DNA from: Halioglobus japonicus
GTDB taxonomy: Bacteria; Pseudomonadota; Gammaproteobacteria; Pseudomonadales; Halieaceae
Reading direction: 5' to 3'
Assembly (NCBI GenBank): GCA_902705825.1
Contig: CACSIL010000006.1
Location: 42,284-106,283, forward strand
DNA: 64,000 bases
Shown here one piece after another: positions 36,880-46,368 of this stretch (its first letter is position 1; each line of letters opens with the position of its first letter). The notes beneath the pieces were generated by a model. It had not been told where the DNA came from. It made no database searches and worked only from the letters and a program-made list of their open reading frames with translations. The position numbers and the translations under genes were made by a program.

Positions 36880-37758
36880 ATGTATAAAATTGTTTCTATT
36901 ATCGGCCTGAGCCTGCTGCTCTGCGCCTGTCAACTCCCAAGCGTCAGCGACCACATTGTCGTCGGCAACGACGACTCAGCCAAAGAGATGTTCAAACAGG
37001 GCGAGAACATCAATCAGCTCGGCTACTACGGCACCCCTTTATGCGCCGCCGCCTGGTCCAACAATGTGCGTATGGCCCAGTACCTGATCGCGAACGGCGC
37101 CGATATCAATTACGGCAACAAGGACGGCTACATGTCCAAATCGCCCCTGCACGCTGCGGCGGGCCAAGGATCAGTAGACGTCGCCAAATTACTGCTGGCC
37201 AATGGCGCCGATACCAATACACGCAATCGGGACAACCTGACGCCACTGGAAACAGCGCAGGCAGAGGGACAAACCGAGATGGTCGCGTTTCTCAGCGAGT
37301 ATGAGGTCGTTGATGACAGCTGGGACCAGACCGTAAAGCTCAACACTGTCGCAGCGTATCGAAATTTCATTGCTGCCCATCCTGGCTCAGCCCACCAGCA
37401 GGCCGCCGAGGACAAGATCGCAGCGCTTACCGCCGAAGAGGAGAGACAACAGCAACTTGAAACCATGGAAGCACGACTGCCGGCCAGTGTGCGGCGTGAC
37501 AAATACATGGTGCAACTATCACAGGCACTCAAGGCGCAGCAGTATCAACAGGCATTGGAAATTTTTCCCAAACTGGAAGCCCTTCCCATCGCCACCGACC
37601 CGTCGTTGAAATTTTTCTATGGCGAAGCCCTGCTGAAAACCAACCAGCCCGGACCGGCCCTGGAGCAACTTTACCAGTACATCAATGAGCAGGGTTCCGG
37701 TGCCACCCACTACGCCCGTGCGCTGGAGCTGATGAACCAGGCCGAAGCGCAACTCTGA
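36880..37758 (+). CDS. Ankyrin-repeat lipoprotein
   Basis: Starting at the ATG at 36880, MYKIVSIIGLSLLLCACQLP has a lipobox (LCAC) and predicts a membrane-anchored lipoprotein (292 aa). Residues ~45-125 carry about two to three ankyrin repeats (YGTPLCAAAWSNNVRMAQYL, then KSPLHAAAGQGSVDVAKLLL and LTPLETAQAEGQTEMVAFL). The rest is helical, with a TPR-like segment (YQQALEIFPKLEALPI) and ending in a Gln/Glu-rich tail. A protein-binding role is expected. It lies 17 bp upstream of the 533-aa secreted-protein gene, so the two probably form an operon. Confidence 0.88.
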   Translation: MYKIVSIIGLSLLLCACQLPSVSDHIVVGNDDSAKEMFKQGENINQLGYYGTPLCAAAWSNNVRMAQYLIANGADINYGNKDGYMSKSPLHAAAGQGSVDVAKLLLANGADTNTRNRDNLTPLETAQAEGQTEMVAFLSEYEVVDDSWDQTVKLNTVAAYRNFIAAHPGSAHQQAAEDKIAALTAEEERQQQLETMEARLPASVRRDKYMVQLSQALKAQQYQQALEIFPKLEALPIATDPSLKFFYGEALLKTNQPGPALEQLYQYINEQGSGATHYARALELMNQAEAQL

Positions 37759-37775
37759 GGCGCGGAGGGCCACAC

Positions 37776-39377
37776 ATGAGAAGACCCGCGAGACTTGCGG
37801 CGATTATCGCCCTGCTCTGCTGCGCCCCCTTTCAGGTCTCTGCCCAGCAGTTGAGCATCGAAGAGTTTGAAACCCAGCTGGATTTCACCATTCGCAGCGC
37901 CTGTCACGGCAATATGATTGATGCCATTCCTGATTTCCTCAGCGACGCCAGAGACTGGCTGAACGAAAACACCCCCTTTTGCCAGACGGTCCGTACCATG
38001 GCGGAGGACGAATCCGCCTACACCTTGCTCAAGCGTCAGCAACCCTCGGCGGACTACACCCGTGACCCGCAATACAAAATCAAATACCTCGCCGGCTATA
38101 ACGAGGATCTCTATCGCCACACTGACTGCGGGGACTGGATGTGCGAACACATTCGCGATGAGGCCTATGACAAGGGCAATCCGGTCAGCCTTGCGCAGTA
38201 CCGGCAGGTCGAGCAGCATTGTGATGGTGACTACGGGTGTATAGAGAGCTGGTTTAAATCCTGGCCTCGCGCGTTACCCAAACCAAAGACGTTACCCAAA
38301 CCAGAGACAGCCAGCACGGGTATGTCACTGGACAGCTTGATGGGCAGCCAGCCAACAGCATCGCAAGCCACCGACAAACCACAAGGCTCTCCGAGTGGTC
38401 TCAGTCTTGACGCCCTGCTCGACAGCGGCCAACCCGACGCCATAGCGTCATCGGGCTCGGTCATCGATCCCCACCCACCGACTTCCGGCCTGTCGCTGGA
38501 TTCCGTTATGGACACGACACAGCACAAGCAATCCACATCACCTGATGTCAGCCTGGACAATATATTTGAAGGCCGTGAACAACTGGCGCTGGAAAAATCA
38601 CTCAAGCGTATCCAGGACTATAACAATCGTCTATCCAGCAACTGCGGTTGCTCGGTGGAGAATTCCGGCTGCTACCAGCTGCCCGCCGAATCATTACTCG
38701 ACACTGCCAACGAGCTCGAGCAGGCGCGTTACGATTCCTGCAGCCAGTGGCAGCAGATCACCCTGTTCGCCCCCACCACGAGTGACCAGGCAAAACAGGT
38801 GATCAGCCAACTGACCAAAATTCAAAACACCATCGCAAGGCTGGACGATGAAATGGAGGAGGCTATCAGCGATTGGGAAGCAGAGCGTCGCCGGATGATC
38901 GCACAACAGCAGCAGGAAGCCCATGACCGTTCTGAGTCTGCCTATCTCGCCGGCATGGCCTCTATTCTGGTGCAGGCCACAGCGGTTACCAACGGCAGTC
39001 TGTCAGTTGAGCAGGCCGCGCAAAATGCTGTCAATGTATCCAATGATGTGCAAAACGGCCGCAGCTGGGGCTCTGCCATGACAAGGAACATCATGTCGTC
39101 CATTCCCAATCCGACAGGGTCCAACAGTGCCTACTCCGGCAGCACATCAGGCTCTGCCAACGGCAGCACAGGTAGCCGCAACTTTGTGGTGAACGAAACC
39201 TATCACTATACCTGCGAGTCCGGTACCAGCGGCTCCGCGCCCATCAAATCCTATTCCACCGCCTGCGCCAATGCCATGAAACGCTACGCCAGAGCCGCTG
39301 GCTGCAACCTCTACGAAGAGCAGGAAGCCGCGCAAAATGCCTACTACAGCGCCTGCGCCTCAGAGATGTATGAATGA
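37776..39377 (+). CDS. Secreted Cys-rich protein with SLD repeats (533 aa), unrecognised
   Basis: The signal peptide is MRRPARLAAIIALLCCAPFQ...AQ. Residues 30-165 form an N-terminal domain with six to eight cysteines (SACHGNMIDAIPDFLSDARD, then DCGDWMCEHIRDEAY and CDGDYGCIESW). Residues ~182-266 hold four short repeats whose core is SLDxL/V/I: GMSLDSLMGSQ, GLSLDALLDSG, GLSLDSVMDTT and VSLDNIFEGR. A helical middle (SLKRIQDYNNR) follows, then a Gly/Ser/Asn-rich stretch (about 440-475) and a Cys-rich C-terminal domain with CNLYEEQEAAQNAYYSACAS. I do not recognise a family. Partner of the ankyrin lipoprotein by position. Confidence 0.8.
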   Translation: MRRPARLAAIIALLCCAPFQVSAQQLSIEEFETQLDFTIRSACHGNMIDAIPDFLSDARDWLNENTPFCQTVRTMAEDESAYTLLKRQQPSADYTRDPQYKIKYLAGYNEDLYRHTDCGDWMCEHIRDEAYDKGNPVSLAQYRQVEQHCDGDYGCIESWFKSWPRALPKPKTLPKPETASTGMSLDSLMGSQPTASQATDKPQGSPSGLSLDALLDSGQPDAIASSGSVIDPHPPTSGLSLDSVMDTTQHKQSTSPDVSLDNIFEGREQLALEKSLKRIQDYNNRLSSNCGCSVENSGCYQLPAESLLDTANELEQARYDSCSQWQQITLFAPTTSDQAKQVISQLTKIQNTIARLDDEMEEAISDWEAERRRMIAQQQQEAHDRSESAYLAGMASILVQATAVTNGSLSVEQAAQNAVNVSNDVQNGRSWGSAMTRNIMSSIPNPTGSNSAYSGSTSGSANGSTGSRNFVVNETYHYTCESGTSGSAPIKSYSTACANAMKRYARAAGCNLYEEQEAAQNAYYSACASEMYE

Positions 39378-39420
39378 GCCGCGACGGCGATGCGTAGTCG
39401 CTGCGTTGAAGCGGTATTGG

Positions 39421-40701
39421 TCATAGAACAGGGTTTACCAGCGACCGAATATCAAAGCCTGTGGGCGCTTCGTGTGCACGCAGTCCGAATTCCGGCAAGA
39501 CAGCGAAGATATGATCGAATATATCGCTTTGTATGCCCTCGTATTCGGTCCAGTCGGTAGTATTGGTGAACGCGTAAATCTGAATGGGCAGGCCATTGCT
39601 GGTCGGTTCCAGCTGACGCACCATCAGCGTCATCTGTTGATGGATATTCGGGTGCGCCTTCAGGTATGACACAAGGTAGCCTCTCAATGTGCCCACGTTG
39701 GTCAATCTGCGGCCATTGAGTCCCACCGTCATATTGGCTTTGTGGGATTGGTTGGCCTGTTCGATCTCCTGTTTCTTGTTCTCGAGGTAGGAGCCCAGAA
39801 GTTCCGCGTCCTTGAGGTGCGCGAACAAATCGTCATCCATAAATTTGATGCTGCTGGTTTCTAAAAGAACGCTGCGCTTGATCTGGCGACCTCCCGACTC
39901 CGTCATACCCTGCCAGTTTTTAAAGGAATCGGAAATCAGCGCATAGGTTGGAATGGTGGTGATGGTTTTGTCCCAGTTGCGCACTTTCACTGTGGTCAGC
40001 GCTATATCGATAACATCACCGTCGGCACCGTACTTGGGCATCTCCAGCCAGTCGCCCACGGCGAGCATCTTGTTGGCAGACAGCTGGATGCCTGCCACCA
40101 GACCCATGATGGGATCTTTGAACACCAATAGCAGCACAGCTGACAGCGCGCCCAGGCCACTCAACAGATACAGTGGCGACTGTCCCATCAGCGACGATAT
40201 TGCCAGCAGCCCAACCAGCACACTGGCTATCAGCTTGATTGTCTGGAGCAGGCCGCGCCAGGGAAATTGCTGGTGGCCGACACGGCGCAGTGCCACGCTC
40301 TGAACAGAATCGAGCATGGAAAAGAACGCGAGCAGAGAGAACACCAGAATCCACTGGTCGCTGATTACGTCGATCAGTCGCAGCAGCGAGGGTGAATCAT
40401 CGGCTAGCCACAGGCTCGCCTGACTCTGCACAATAACGCCCTGCAGAACGTACGAACAACGACGAAAAAAGCTGTTGGCCAACAGCGCGCGTTGCCACTG
40501 GGGGCTGGATTTCTGCGCTATTCGCGCCAGCAGTGGATGTACAAACCGGTGCAGGAATATGTGCAACATCAGCGCAAAGGTGGCAATCCACAGCAGTACG
40601 ATGATATCGAAGGCCATTTCGGGAGCGGCAGGCAGATACTTGTCAAGCCAGGACAGCAGCGATTGCTTGGCTTCATTACGAAAGGTGTTGAGATTGCTCA
40701 C
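39421..40701 (-). CDS. Mechanosensitive ion channel, MscS family (YbdG-like)
   Basis: This 426-aa membrane protein has four to five N-terminal helices and an MscS core. The pore/beta region is seen in IMGLVAGIQLSANKMLAVGD, WLEMPKYGADGDVIDIALTT, VKVRNWDKTITTIPTYALIS. Further C-terminal TNVGTLRGYLVSYLKAHPNI and FDHIFAVLPEFGLRAHEAP belong to the cytoplasmic vestibule. Length and the long N-terminus resemble E. coli YbdG-like channels. It opens under membrane tension. It converges with the SLD-repeat gene (43 bp). Confidence 0.92.
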   Translation of the reverse strand: MSNLNTFRNEAKQSLLSWLDKYLPAAPEMAFDIIVLLWIATFALMLHIFLHRFVHPLLARIAQKSSPQWQRALLANSFFRRCSYVLQGVIVQSQASLWLADDSPSLLRLIDVISDQWILVFSLLAFFSMLDSVQSVALRRVGHQQFPWRGLLQTIKLIASVLVGLLAISSLMGQSPLYLLSGLGALSAVLLLVFKDPIMGLVAGIQLSANKMLAVGDWLEMPKYGADGDVIDIALTTVKVRNWDKTITTIPTYALISDSFKNWQGMTESGGRQIKRSVLLETSSIKFMDDDLFAHLKDAELLGSYLENKKQEIEQANQSHKANMTVGLNGRRLTNVGTLRGYLVSYLKAHPNIHQQMTLMVRQLEPTSNGLPIQIYAFTNTTDWTEYEGIQSDIFDHIFAVLPEFGLRAHEAPTGFDIRSLVNPVL

Positions 40702-41169
40702 TATTTAAGTACCTGTTCCTCGGCGGTCTGTTTTGATGTGCACAAGTTAACCTATTTCTTCTGCAATAGTGATACTCAACGCGGCGTAACTGCATAATTT
40801 GGCCTGGCATCCCGCAAGTGCACCCGGCGGCCACGGGAATGTGGCCTGGCTGCTTGCCACCCTCCTCCAGCCAGGTGTACGCAACTCAACGAACCGGGAT
40901 GATACACCTGGCGACTGCGGGGCTCAGGCGCGGACACACTTCTGCCTACCATCCTTCGAGTGATGCTTATCCAACGCGATGCAATCGGGGGCATTCTGGC
41001 TGGCAGAGTGTCAGCTATTTCTAGACTTAATACTCGCTCGGGAACCTGATTTTTCCAAGTGATTGATAAACAGATACAGTAATACTCTAGTATGAAATTT
41101 GCATTGAACCTCGCCACATGCGAGAGATACATGCTTGTCTAATAAAAAATTCTAACATGGAGTAAAGGC
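40702..41169. other. Intergenic region without a recognisable gene
   Basis: No supported CDS lies here. It includes inverted repeats of the type AGCCAGGTG / CACCTGGC near 40873 and 40909 and an AT-rich promoter-like tract near 41090-41160 that precedes the decayed secreted gene. A 118-aa minus-strand frame here has no protein-like signal. Confidence 0.4.
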
Positions 41170-41566
41170 ATGGATTACCGTTCAATAGTAACCTCTAGTG
41201 CATTAGTTCTTGGCGTGGCCCTCTCCAAGTCTGCCAGCGCAACCGCTGCAAACTCACTCGCACCTTTTACGGTGACTCCCACTGCTGAATGACGTTTCTT
41301 GCTCTGTCGGCGCCGATTGTGATGGTACGTTGGTGTATGAGCCTACCTGAAACCAGACACCTGCTGGCAGTTCAAAGCCATCGCCTGCCGGTGATTGGGA
41401 ATCAGTTTCCATCTCGGCAGACAGCGCCTTGTTCTGGTGGACAGGCGGCTTTGGTATGGGGAATACAACGGGAGGCCCTCCACTGAAGACCCTGACTGAT
41501 TGGATGGCAGCCTTTAGTATCGATTTCGCTGGTGCCTCCGCTCGCAAGCGTAGCCGTAAAGCCTAA
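41170..41566 (+). pseudogene. Decayed small secreted-protein gene (frameshifted)
   Basis: A GGAG site precedes an ATG at 41170 whose product (MDYRSIVTSSALVLGVALSK, then SASATAANSLAPFT) is a good signal peptide, but it stops after 40 residues at TGA 41290-41292. A different frame then continues as DVSCSVGADCDGTLVYEPT, meets a stop, and goes on with AGDWESVSISADSALFWWTG and GFGMGNTTGGPPLKTLTDW up to 41566. This is the pattern of a gene broken by an indel and a nonsense change. The family is not recognised, and the reading could be coincidental. Confidence 0.45.
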
Positions 41567-41656
41567 GGCTCCATCTCCACAATTTACCTGTTGAAGACAG
41601 CGCGACCGCTCATACTGCAATTTCGCTTTACGGACAGACCGCCTGCGTGACGATCC

Positions 41657-42679
41657 TCAGTTTTGTGCGCCCGCTCTGATCGCTTTGATGATGGGCTTCC
41701 AGAAGCCCGCAGGTGTCGCATAGGGCGTGTACAGACTTAACCTGTCGGGCAGCGAACCGTACTTTTCTGCTACACGGGCGGCAATATTCTGCGGCTCATC
41801 GTAAATACAGAACGCTTCGAAGAAGGTGTCGTCGATAAGGGCTGCCAATTGTTCCCACTTGCCCTCTTTGGTCAGGCGGTTCGCTTCCAGCTGCAGATCT
41901 GCATAGCCGATCGCATCCATCGGCGGAATGTAGGCAGGTGTGGAGGCATAAAAACCCAACAGCCCTTTGATGCTCGCCTTCGCAGCCTTCATATCCTCTT
42001 CATTCTCACCGGTCGCGATCATTGCACCGAGTGACATGATGAATTCTGATTCAGGCTTGTCTGCTTTTGCGAGCCCTTTACGCACCGCGGGTAAGGCGTG
42101 TTGCTCGATGAAGGCCTGATTGTTAAACGGGTGCATGATGATACCGTCCGCCACTTCGCCGGCTACCTCCGTCATCTTCGGGCCCAGCGCGCCAAGCAGT
42201 ATTGGTGGCTTACCGTAGGGGTTGGGGCCTGCGTTGAACATCGGCGTCATCAAGGTGTGACGGGTAAACTCGCCCTGGAAATCAAGCCGTGTGCCATCCT
42301 GCCAGCAATCAAAAAAGGCCTTTGTCGCCAGAATGTGTTCGCGCATCCGCGCCGCCGGGCGCGAGAACTCACAGCCGAAGCGTTTTTCGATATGCGTTTT
42401 TATCTGTGAACCCAGACCGAGCAGGAACTTGCCCTTGCTGAATTTATGCAGGTCCCAGGATTGATAAGCGAGATGGGAAGGGTTGCGTGGAAACGCAACG
42501 GCAATACCGGTGGCAATATCCAGCTGCGGTGCATGCTCAGAGGCCAACAGCAGTGGAAAGAAAGGGTCAGTATTGCCCTCAAGGGAATAGACCCCATCGA
42601 AACCATCATCGGCCAGCCGCTTGGCTTCAGCAGCGGCGTTTTCCACAGTAGCGTAAAAAGGCGCATCAATTTTTAGCAT
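41657..42679 (-). CDS. F420-dependent-type LLM class oxidoreductase (TIGR03617-like)
   Basis: This is a bacterial-luciferase-fold enzyme of 340 aa. DGFDGVYSLEGNTDPFFPLL, IATGIAVAFPRNPSHLAYQS, GKFLLGLGSQIKTHIEKRFG and GEVADGIIMHPFNNQAFIEQ are LLM-family segments of the group commonly annotated TIGR03617 F420-dependent oxidoreductases. Cofactor could be FMN or F420. It is the last gene of the three-gene minus-strand operon driven from 46.25 kb; the DUF7064-like gene stops 12 bp upstream. Confidence 0.9.
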   Translation of the reverse strand: MLKIDAPFYATVENAAAEAKRLADDGFDGVYSLEGNTDPFFPLLLASEHAPQLDIATGIAVAFPRNPSHLAYQSWDLHKFSKGKFLLGLGSQIKTHIEKRFGCEFSRPAARMREHILATKAFFDCWQDGTRLDFQGEFTRHTLMTPMFNAGPNPYGKPPILLGALGPKMTEVAGEVADGIIMHPFNNQAFIEQHALPAVRKGLAKADKPESEFIMSLGAMIATGENEEDMKAAKASIKGLLGFYASTPAYIPPMDAIGYADLQLEANRLTKEGKWEQLAALIDDTFFEAFCIYDEPQNIAARVAEKYGSLPDRLSLYTPYATPAGFWKPIIKAIRAGAQN

Positions 42680-42691
42680 GGGTCCACTTCT

Positions 42692-43738
42692 CTAGTTGTT
42701 GTCTGTGTTGTTATCGATACTGCTGTTATCGGAGCTGTCACTCACGCTGCGATTGCATTCAAACCAGCCCGGGCTGACCACGCCTTCGCGTTCGCCGTGA
42801 AACTGACACTTGACCAGTGATCGGCGATATTCCGTGCGTTTGGGTGTGTCAAACGTATGGGTGATATCGATCTCTGTGCCCGATACTGCTGCCACATCGG
42901 CGCGAATGACAGTGTCGTTATCAGCGGTGAGCGTCACCTTGCCCTGCACCGCTTGCTCTGGCGTACTAGCATTGTACTCAATCTGGAAATCGACATCCGT
43001 AAGATTTACCATTTCGCCGTCAGCGCCTTTGAAATAGCCCATCTTGATCTCGGGCCACTCAGGTATTTTCACCACAGTCGCCTGTAGGCAAAAATCCTTG
43101 TTGTTGATCACCAGGAATGACCATTCCATATCCCAGGGCCTGGGGCCCCAGGAGTGATCGCGCTCACCACGCACCTCAAAGGCGTGCTCCACGCCATCAA
43201 CGCTGGCATCGCAATTCGCTTTTATGGGCTGCTCATAGCGATTGGTGGTATAGCCCTGCGCGCTGTGGCTCTCCACCTCGCCAACCCCCTTGGAATGCGG
43301 TGGCGCCAGAGCGTCCAGCTGCAGTTTTACCGCAACGGGTAACAACATGCCCAGGCGCTTGCCGCTGATCACCCGGGCAAAGCCGCTGACATTCATCGTG
43401 CCGTTTCGCAGCGGCTCCTGTGGCGCGTAACTGAACTGCAGCCCCCAGCCTTGATAACTGAATGAGGTATCCTTGCCGTCCAACTCCAGAGCCGACAATG
43501 GCAGGCGATACTCCTCTATCACCAGCCACTCCTCATTGTGGTAGAGGAAGAACCAGAACAATACCCTTTCCTGCACCGGGTGCCAGCCGATTCTGCAATG
43601 GCCGGCAAAGGTCGCATCTTCGTTGTACCAATCAAAAAAATAGGATTCGTTCCAGTCCGGGTGGTCGGGACTGAACGGGTGGGTGTACTCGTCCTGTGGC
43701 TCAATGCCAAACTGACTGATATCGAATGATGTACTCAT
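42692..43738 (-). CDS. DUF7064/DUF7065-like protein (lipocalin-like, CrtC-related fold)
   Basis: This 348-aa soluble protein contains CRIGWHPVQERVLFWFFLYH, and the hallmark GERDHSWGPRPW at about residue 210, where hydroxyneurosporene synthase-like (lipocalin) and DUF7064 proteins carry a similar block. The C-terminus is a low-complexity Ser/Asp/Asn tail (NRSVSDSSDNSSIDNNTDNN). No signal peptide is present. In steroid/lipid-degrading bacteria these proteins sit beside CoA and LLM enzymes. The reaction is unknown. Its ATG overlaps the preceding PEP-enzyme stop by 4 nt (ATGA). Confidence 0.75.
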   Translation of the reverse strand: MSTSFDISQFGIEPQDEYTHPFSPDHPDWNESYFFDWYNEDATFAGHCRIGWHPVQERVLFWFFLYHNEEWLVIEEYRLPLSALELDGKDTSFSYQGWGLQFSYAPQEPLRNGTMNVSGFARVISGKRLGMLLPVAVKLQLDALAPPHSKGVGEVESHSAQGYTTNRYEQPIKANCDASVDGVEHAFEVRGERDHSWGPRPWDMEWSFLVINNKDFCLQATVVKIPEWPEIKMGYFKGADGEMVNLTDVDFQIEYNASTPEQAVQGKVTLTADNDTVIRADVAAVSGTEIDITHTFDTPKRTEYRRSLVKCQFHGEREGVVSPGWFECNRSVSDSSDNSSIDNNTDNN

Positions 43739-46215
43739 ACTGGCGCACTCCCGGCAGTGATACTGTTTTCTATGATAGCGTTATCTGCCTGCTGAGCATC
43801 GGCTACAGCGCCCCGCTCCAGCAGTTCTACAATACCCTTGTCCGCATCCAGACGTATGACGTCCCCTGTAGAGATTCTGCGCGTGCCGACACGGGTATTC
43901 ACGATAGCAGGCAAACCATACTCACGGGCGATGACGGCGCCATGAGACACCGAACTACCAATATCGGTAACAAGGCCTGCAATCAGATTAAAATAAGGCG
44001 TCCAGCCGACGTCAGTAATCGGCGCGACAAGAATTTCTCCCGGTTGCAGGGCGCTGGCTTCCTCCACACTACGAGCGACTCTGGCAGGCCCCTCCACAAT
44101 TCCTCTGGAAACAGGGCGGCCACTGATGACGCCTTCCTGCTCCTCTGCAAGCTGGCGCAAATCGATTGGGCTCGGAGGACCGTAGCACACTTCGTCGAAC
44201 TGGATCTGGTCCTGAAAACTCAAAGCCAGCCTGCGCCGATCTGCGATGTCAGCCCAGGTACTACCTGTCGCATCCCTTTGTTGTTGCTGCTTAACCAACG
44301 CGTTTAATTCCCGGTGTGTGAAGAAGAATAGCTGGTCGCTGTCGGTGAATACGCCCTCGGCGACCAGACGATCGCCCAGTATGCGATATGCTTCGGACAG
44401 CTTGTGCGTTGTCAGTACCAGCATGGATTTTGTTGCTTCGCGCCGGCGGATGGCGTTGTGCGCCTTGGGTAAAATCCAGCGCAGCCCGCCTGACAGCTCA
44501 TCCAAATTAATGGCCTCTGGCCGGGTATCGACCGTCGCCGCCTGAAGCCGCGCCTTGACGCTGGTTTGAATCGTTGTCACCAGCTCTGTCGGCGCTTGCG
44601 ACCAACTCGGTTGGCGCAGGCACAGCTCCCTGTAACCGCGATGGCCGTGACGCTTCAGGAATGCCCGATAGGCGTTGGTGATATGTTGAGGTGCGCTGTT
44701 TTGCAGCCATGCCAGTGCATCTTCAGTATCAGCCTCGCAGAATGTATCGGCCTGCGCTTTCTCCAGAGCCGCGATCTGATGGGCGATATCGTCGAGCTGA
44801 TCCACCAGCACCGCACTTTCCACCCCGGTCGCCCCGGCCAGCAGACGGGACGCTTCCGCCTCCAGATCAGCCGGATCATCCAGGTTTCTGGACATGATCG
44901 CGCGCAGCAGACTACCGGTGAGACCTGAGGTGGAGGACGATTGCAGGTGTACGCAGTACGCGCGGTTTAGCACCGGCACAGCAGCGTCGATAGCGCGCAT
45001 CACAGCGCGGCTATCGCCGGACGTATCGATATCAAAACTTGCCAGTTCAGTTTTAAACGCCGCAATTGATTTGTCGGCAGTCAGGGCATAGCGCAACAAC
45101 CGTGTAAATCCCGCAATGCGAATGAGCAAGTTTTTTTGCGGTGGCGGCTTAAGCCCCTCGATGATGCGGCCACAAATCGTCTGCCCCATCGACTCGACAT
45201 CAACGCCCCATACTGTCTCCGACGCCGCTGCCGCACCACTGAGGTTGATAAACATCTGACCATGACTGATCGCCACCTGTGTCCAGTCGTCAGTGATTGC
45301 GGGCCTGCCAGCATAAGAGACGTGCATATCCTGCATGCCGTACTCAATGCCGCGCCCGGTAATGGACAGCGTCAACGGACAACAGGCGCCGGGCATCATC
45401 TCGCCGATATTGCAGCGCGTGACGATTTCGCCGTCGGCCAGTGGCGTATCGTATTCACGCAGATCGCTGGCCAGTGTGGTGACCGGACGCGCCTGAACCC
45501 AGTACAGCTGTCCCTGGCGATCAATCGCCCACTCCATATCCAATGGTTGGCCAGCCAGTTGCGCTGCGGTGCGCGCCTGGCTTACCAGCAACTGCTGTTG
45601 CTGTTCAGAGAGCAACGCCTTGTCTGACACCAGCTCCTGATAACACAGCTTTGCGGATTCATCGAATTCATAGTGGTCCGGGGTCGCCTCGCCGCTGACC
45701 AGCGCTTCGCCCAACCCCGCCACGGCATCCACGACCAGACGGTCATAGCGGTTGCTCACCGGATCTACTGTGAACAGCACACCGGCAGTGGCAGCATCCA
45801 CCATTTTCTGCACCACCACACACATGGTCGCCGGGGCAATGTGCTGGTCATGTTGATACGCATCGGCCCGATCGCTGTGCAACGAGGCGACACATTGTGC
45901 TATCGCGCTGCGCAGCTGCTCGATACCCTGAACGTCGAGCACCGTTTCATACTGCCCGGCGAATGAGGCGTGCTCACCATCTTCGCCCAGCGCGGAGGAA
46001 CGCACCGCGACCTTGCCCTCCCCCAGCTCACGATAAAATGCCGCTAATTCTGTATCGGGGAATGCCGTATCGGCCGCCAGAATCACAAAACCGTCCGGAC
46101 ACGGCAGCTGCCAGTCCATGAGTTGTTTCAAGCCGTGCGCTTTACCGCCCGCCGCCTGATCTTTCAGATCCTTCAACCAGATCAATTGTTCGCCTGCACT
46201 GTGCCGGGTATCCAT
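43735..46215 (-). CDS. PEP-utilising-type enzyme (PPDK N-domain plus swivelling phosphohistidine domain)
   Basis: From the ATG at 46215 this is 826 aa; a start at 46242 would lie 8 bp from the operator. The N-terminal PPDK/PEP-synthase ATP-grasp domain (GGKAHGLKQLMDWQLPCPDG, then KVAVRSSALGEDGEHASFAG and LVVDAVAGLGEALVSG) is followed by a linker and the C-terminal swivelling domain with the phosphorylatable His in GSSVSHGAVIAREYGLPAIV. The architecture matches rifampin phosphotransferase / PEP-synthase-like proteins, which move phosphate from ATP to a small molecule. Rifampin resistance, however, is not supported by context: it heads an operon with DUF7064 and F420/LLM genes. Substrate unknown. 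Confidence 0.9.
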   Translation of the reverse strand: MDTRHSAGEQLIWLKDLKDQAAGGKAHGLKQLMDWQLPCPDGFVILAADTAFPDTELAAFYRELGEGKVAVRSSALGEDGEHASFAGQYETVLDVQGIEQLRSAIAQCVASLHSDRADAYQHDQHIAPATMCVVVQKMVDAATAGVLFTVDPVSNRYDRLVVDAVAGLGEALVSGEATPDHYEFDESAKLCYQELVSDKALLSEQQQQLLVSQARTAAQLAGQPLDMEWAIDRQGQLYWVQARPVTTLASDLREYDTPLADGEIVTRCNIGEMMPGACCPLTLSITGRGIEYGMQDMHVSYAGRPAITDDWTQVAISHGQMFINLSGAAAASETVWGVDVESMGQTICGRIIEGLKPPPQKNLLIRIAGFTRLLRYALTADKSIAAFKTELASFDIDTSGDSRAVMRAIDAAVPVLNRAYCVHLQSSSTSGLTGSLLRAIMSRNLDDPADLEAEASRLLAGATGVESAVLVDQLDDIAHQIAALEKAQADTFCEADTEDALAWLQNSAPQHITNAYRAFLKRHGHRGYRELCLRQPSWSQAPTELVTTIQTSVKARLQAATVDTRPEAINLDELSGGLRWILPKAHNAIRRREATKSMLVLTTHKLSEAYRILGDRLVAEGVFTDSDQLFFFTHRELNALVKQQQQRDATGSTWADIADRRRLALSFQDQIQFDEVCYGPPSPIDLRQLAEEQEGVISGRPVSRGIVEGPARVARSVEEASALQPGEILVAPITDVGWTPYFNLIAGLVTDIGSSVSHGAVIAREYGLPAIVNTRVGTRRISTGDVIRLDADKGIVELLERGAVADAQQADNAIIENSITAGSAPV

Positions 46216-46249
46216 TGCGGTGTGAGTCCCTGCCTTTTTCATTTATTTA

Positions 46250-46289
46250 CTATACGATCGAATAGCGTATAAACTATACGTTCGCATAG
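46250..46289. promoter_or_regulatory. Twin 16-bp TetR operators
   Basis: Two palindromes of the form CTATNCGNNCGNATAG: CTATACGATCGAATAG (46250-46265) and CTATACGTTCGCATAG (46274-46289), with starts 24 bp apart. They lie between the PEP-enzyme start (46215) and the TetR start (46369), so both divergent transcripts could be repressed. Confidence 0.75.
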
Positions 46290-46368
46290 TAACGGGGTTG
46301 GGTCAATATACCCGCTACAGGAAATTGTCCAGAGGCGTCTGGTGTTACAACAGTAATCAGGTATAAAA

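Noticed and set aside
40776..41132. 118-aa minus-strand ORF
   Set aside because: Arg/Pro/Ser-rich composition typical of an antisense frame; no motif or ribosome site.
43735..46215. Rifampin phosphotransferase (antibiotic resistance) call
   Set aside because: The domain layout is similar, but operon context and the lack of recognised rifampin-specific segments do not support resistance.
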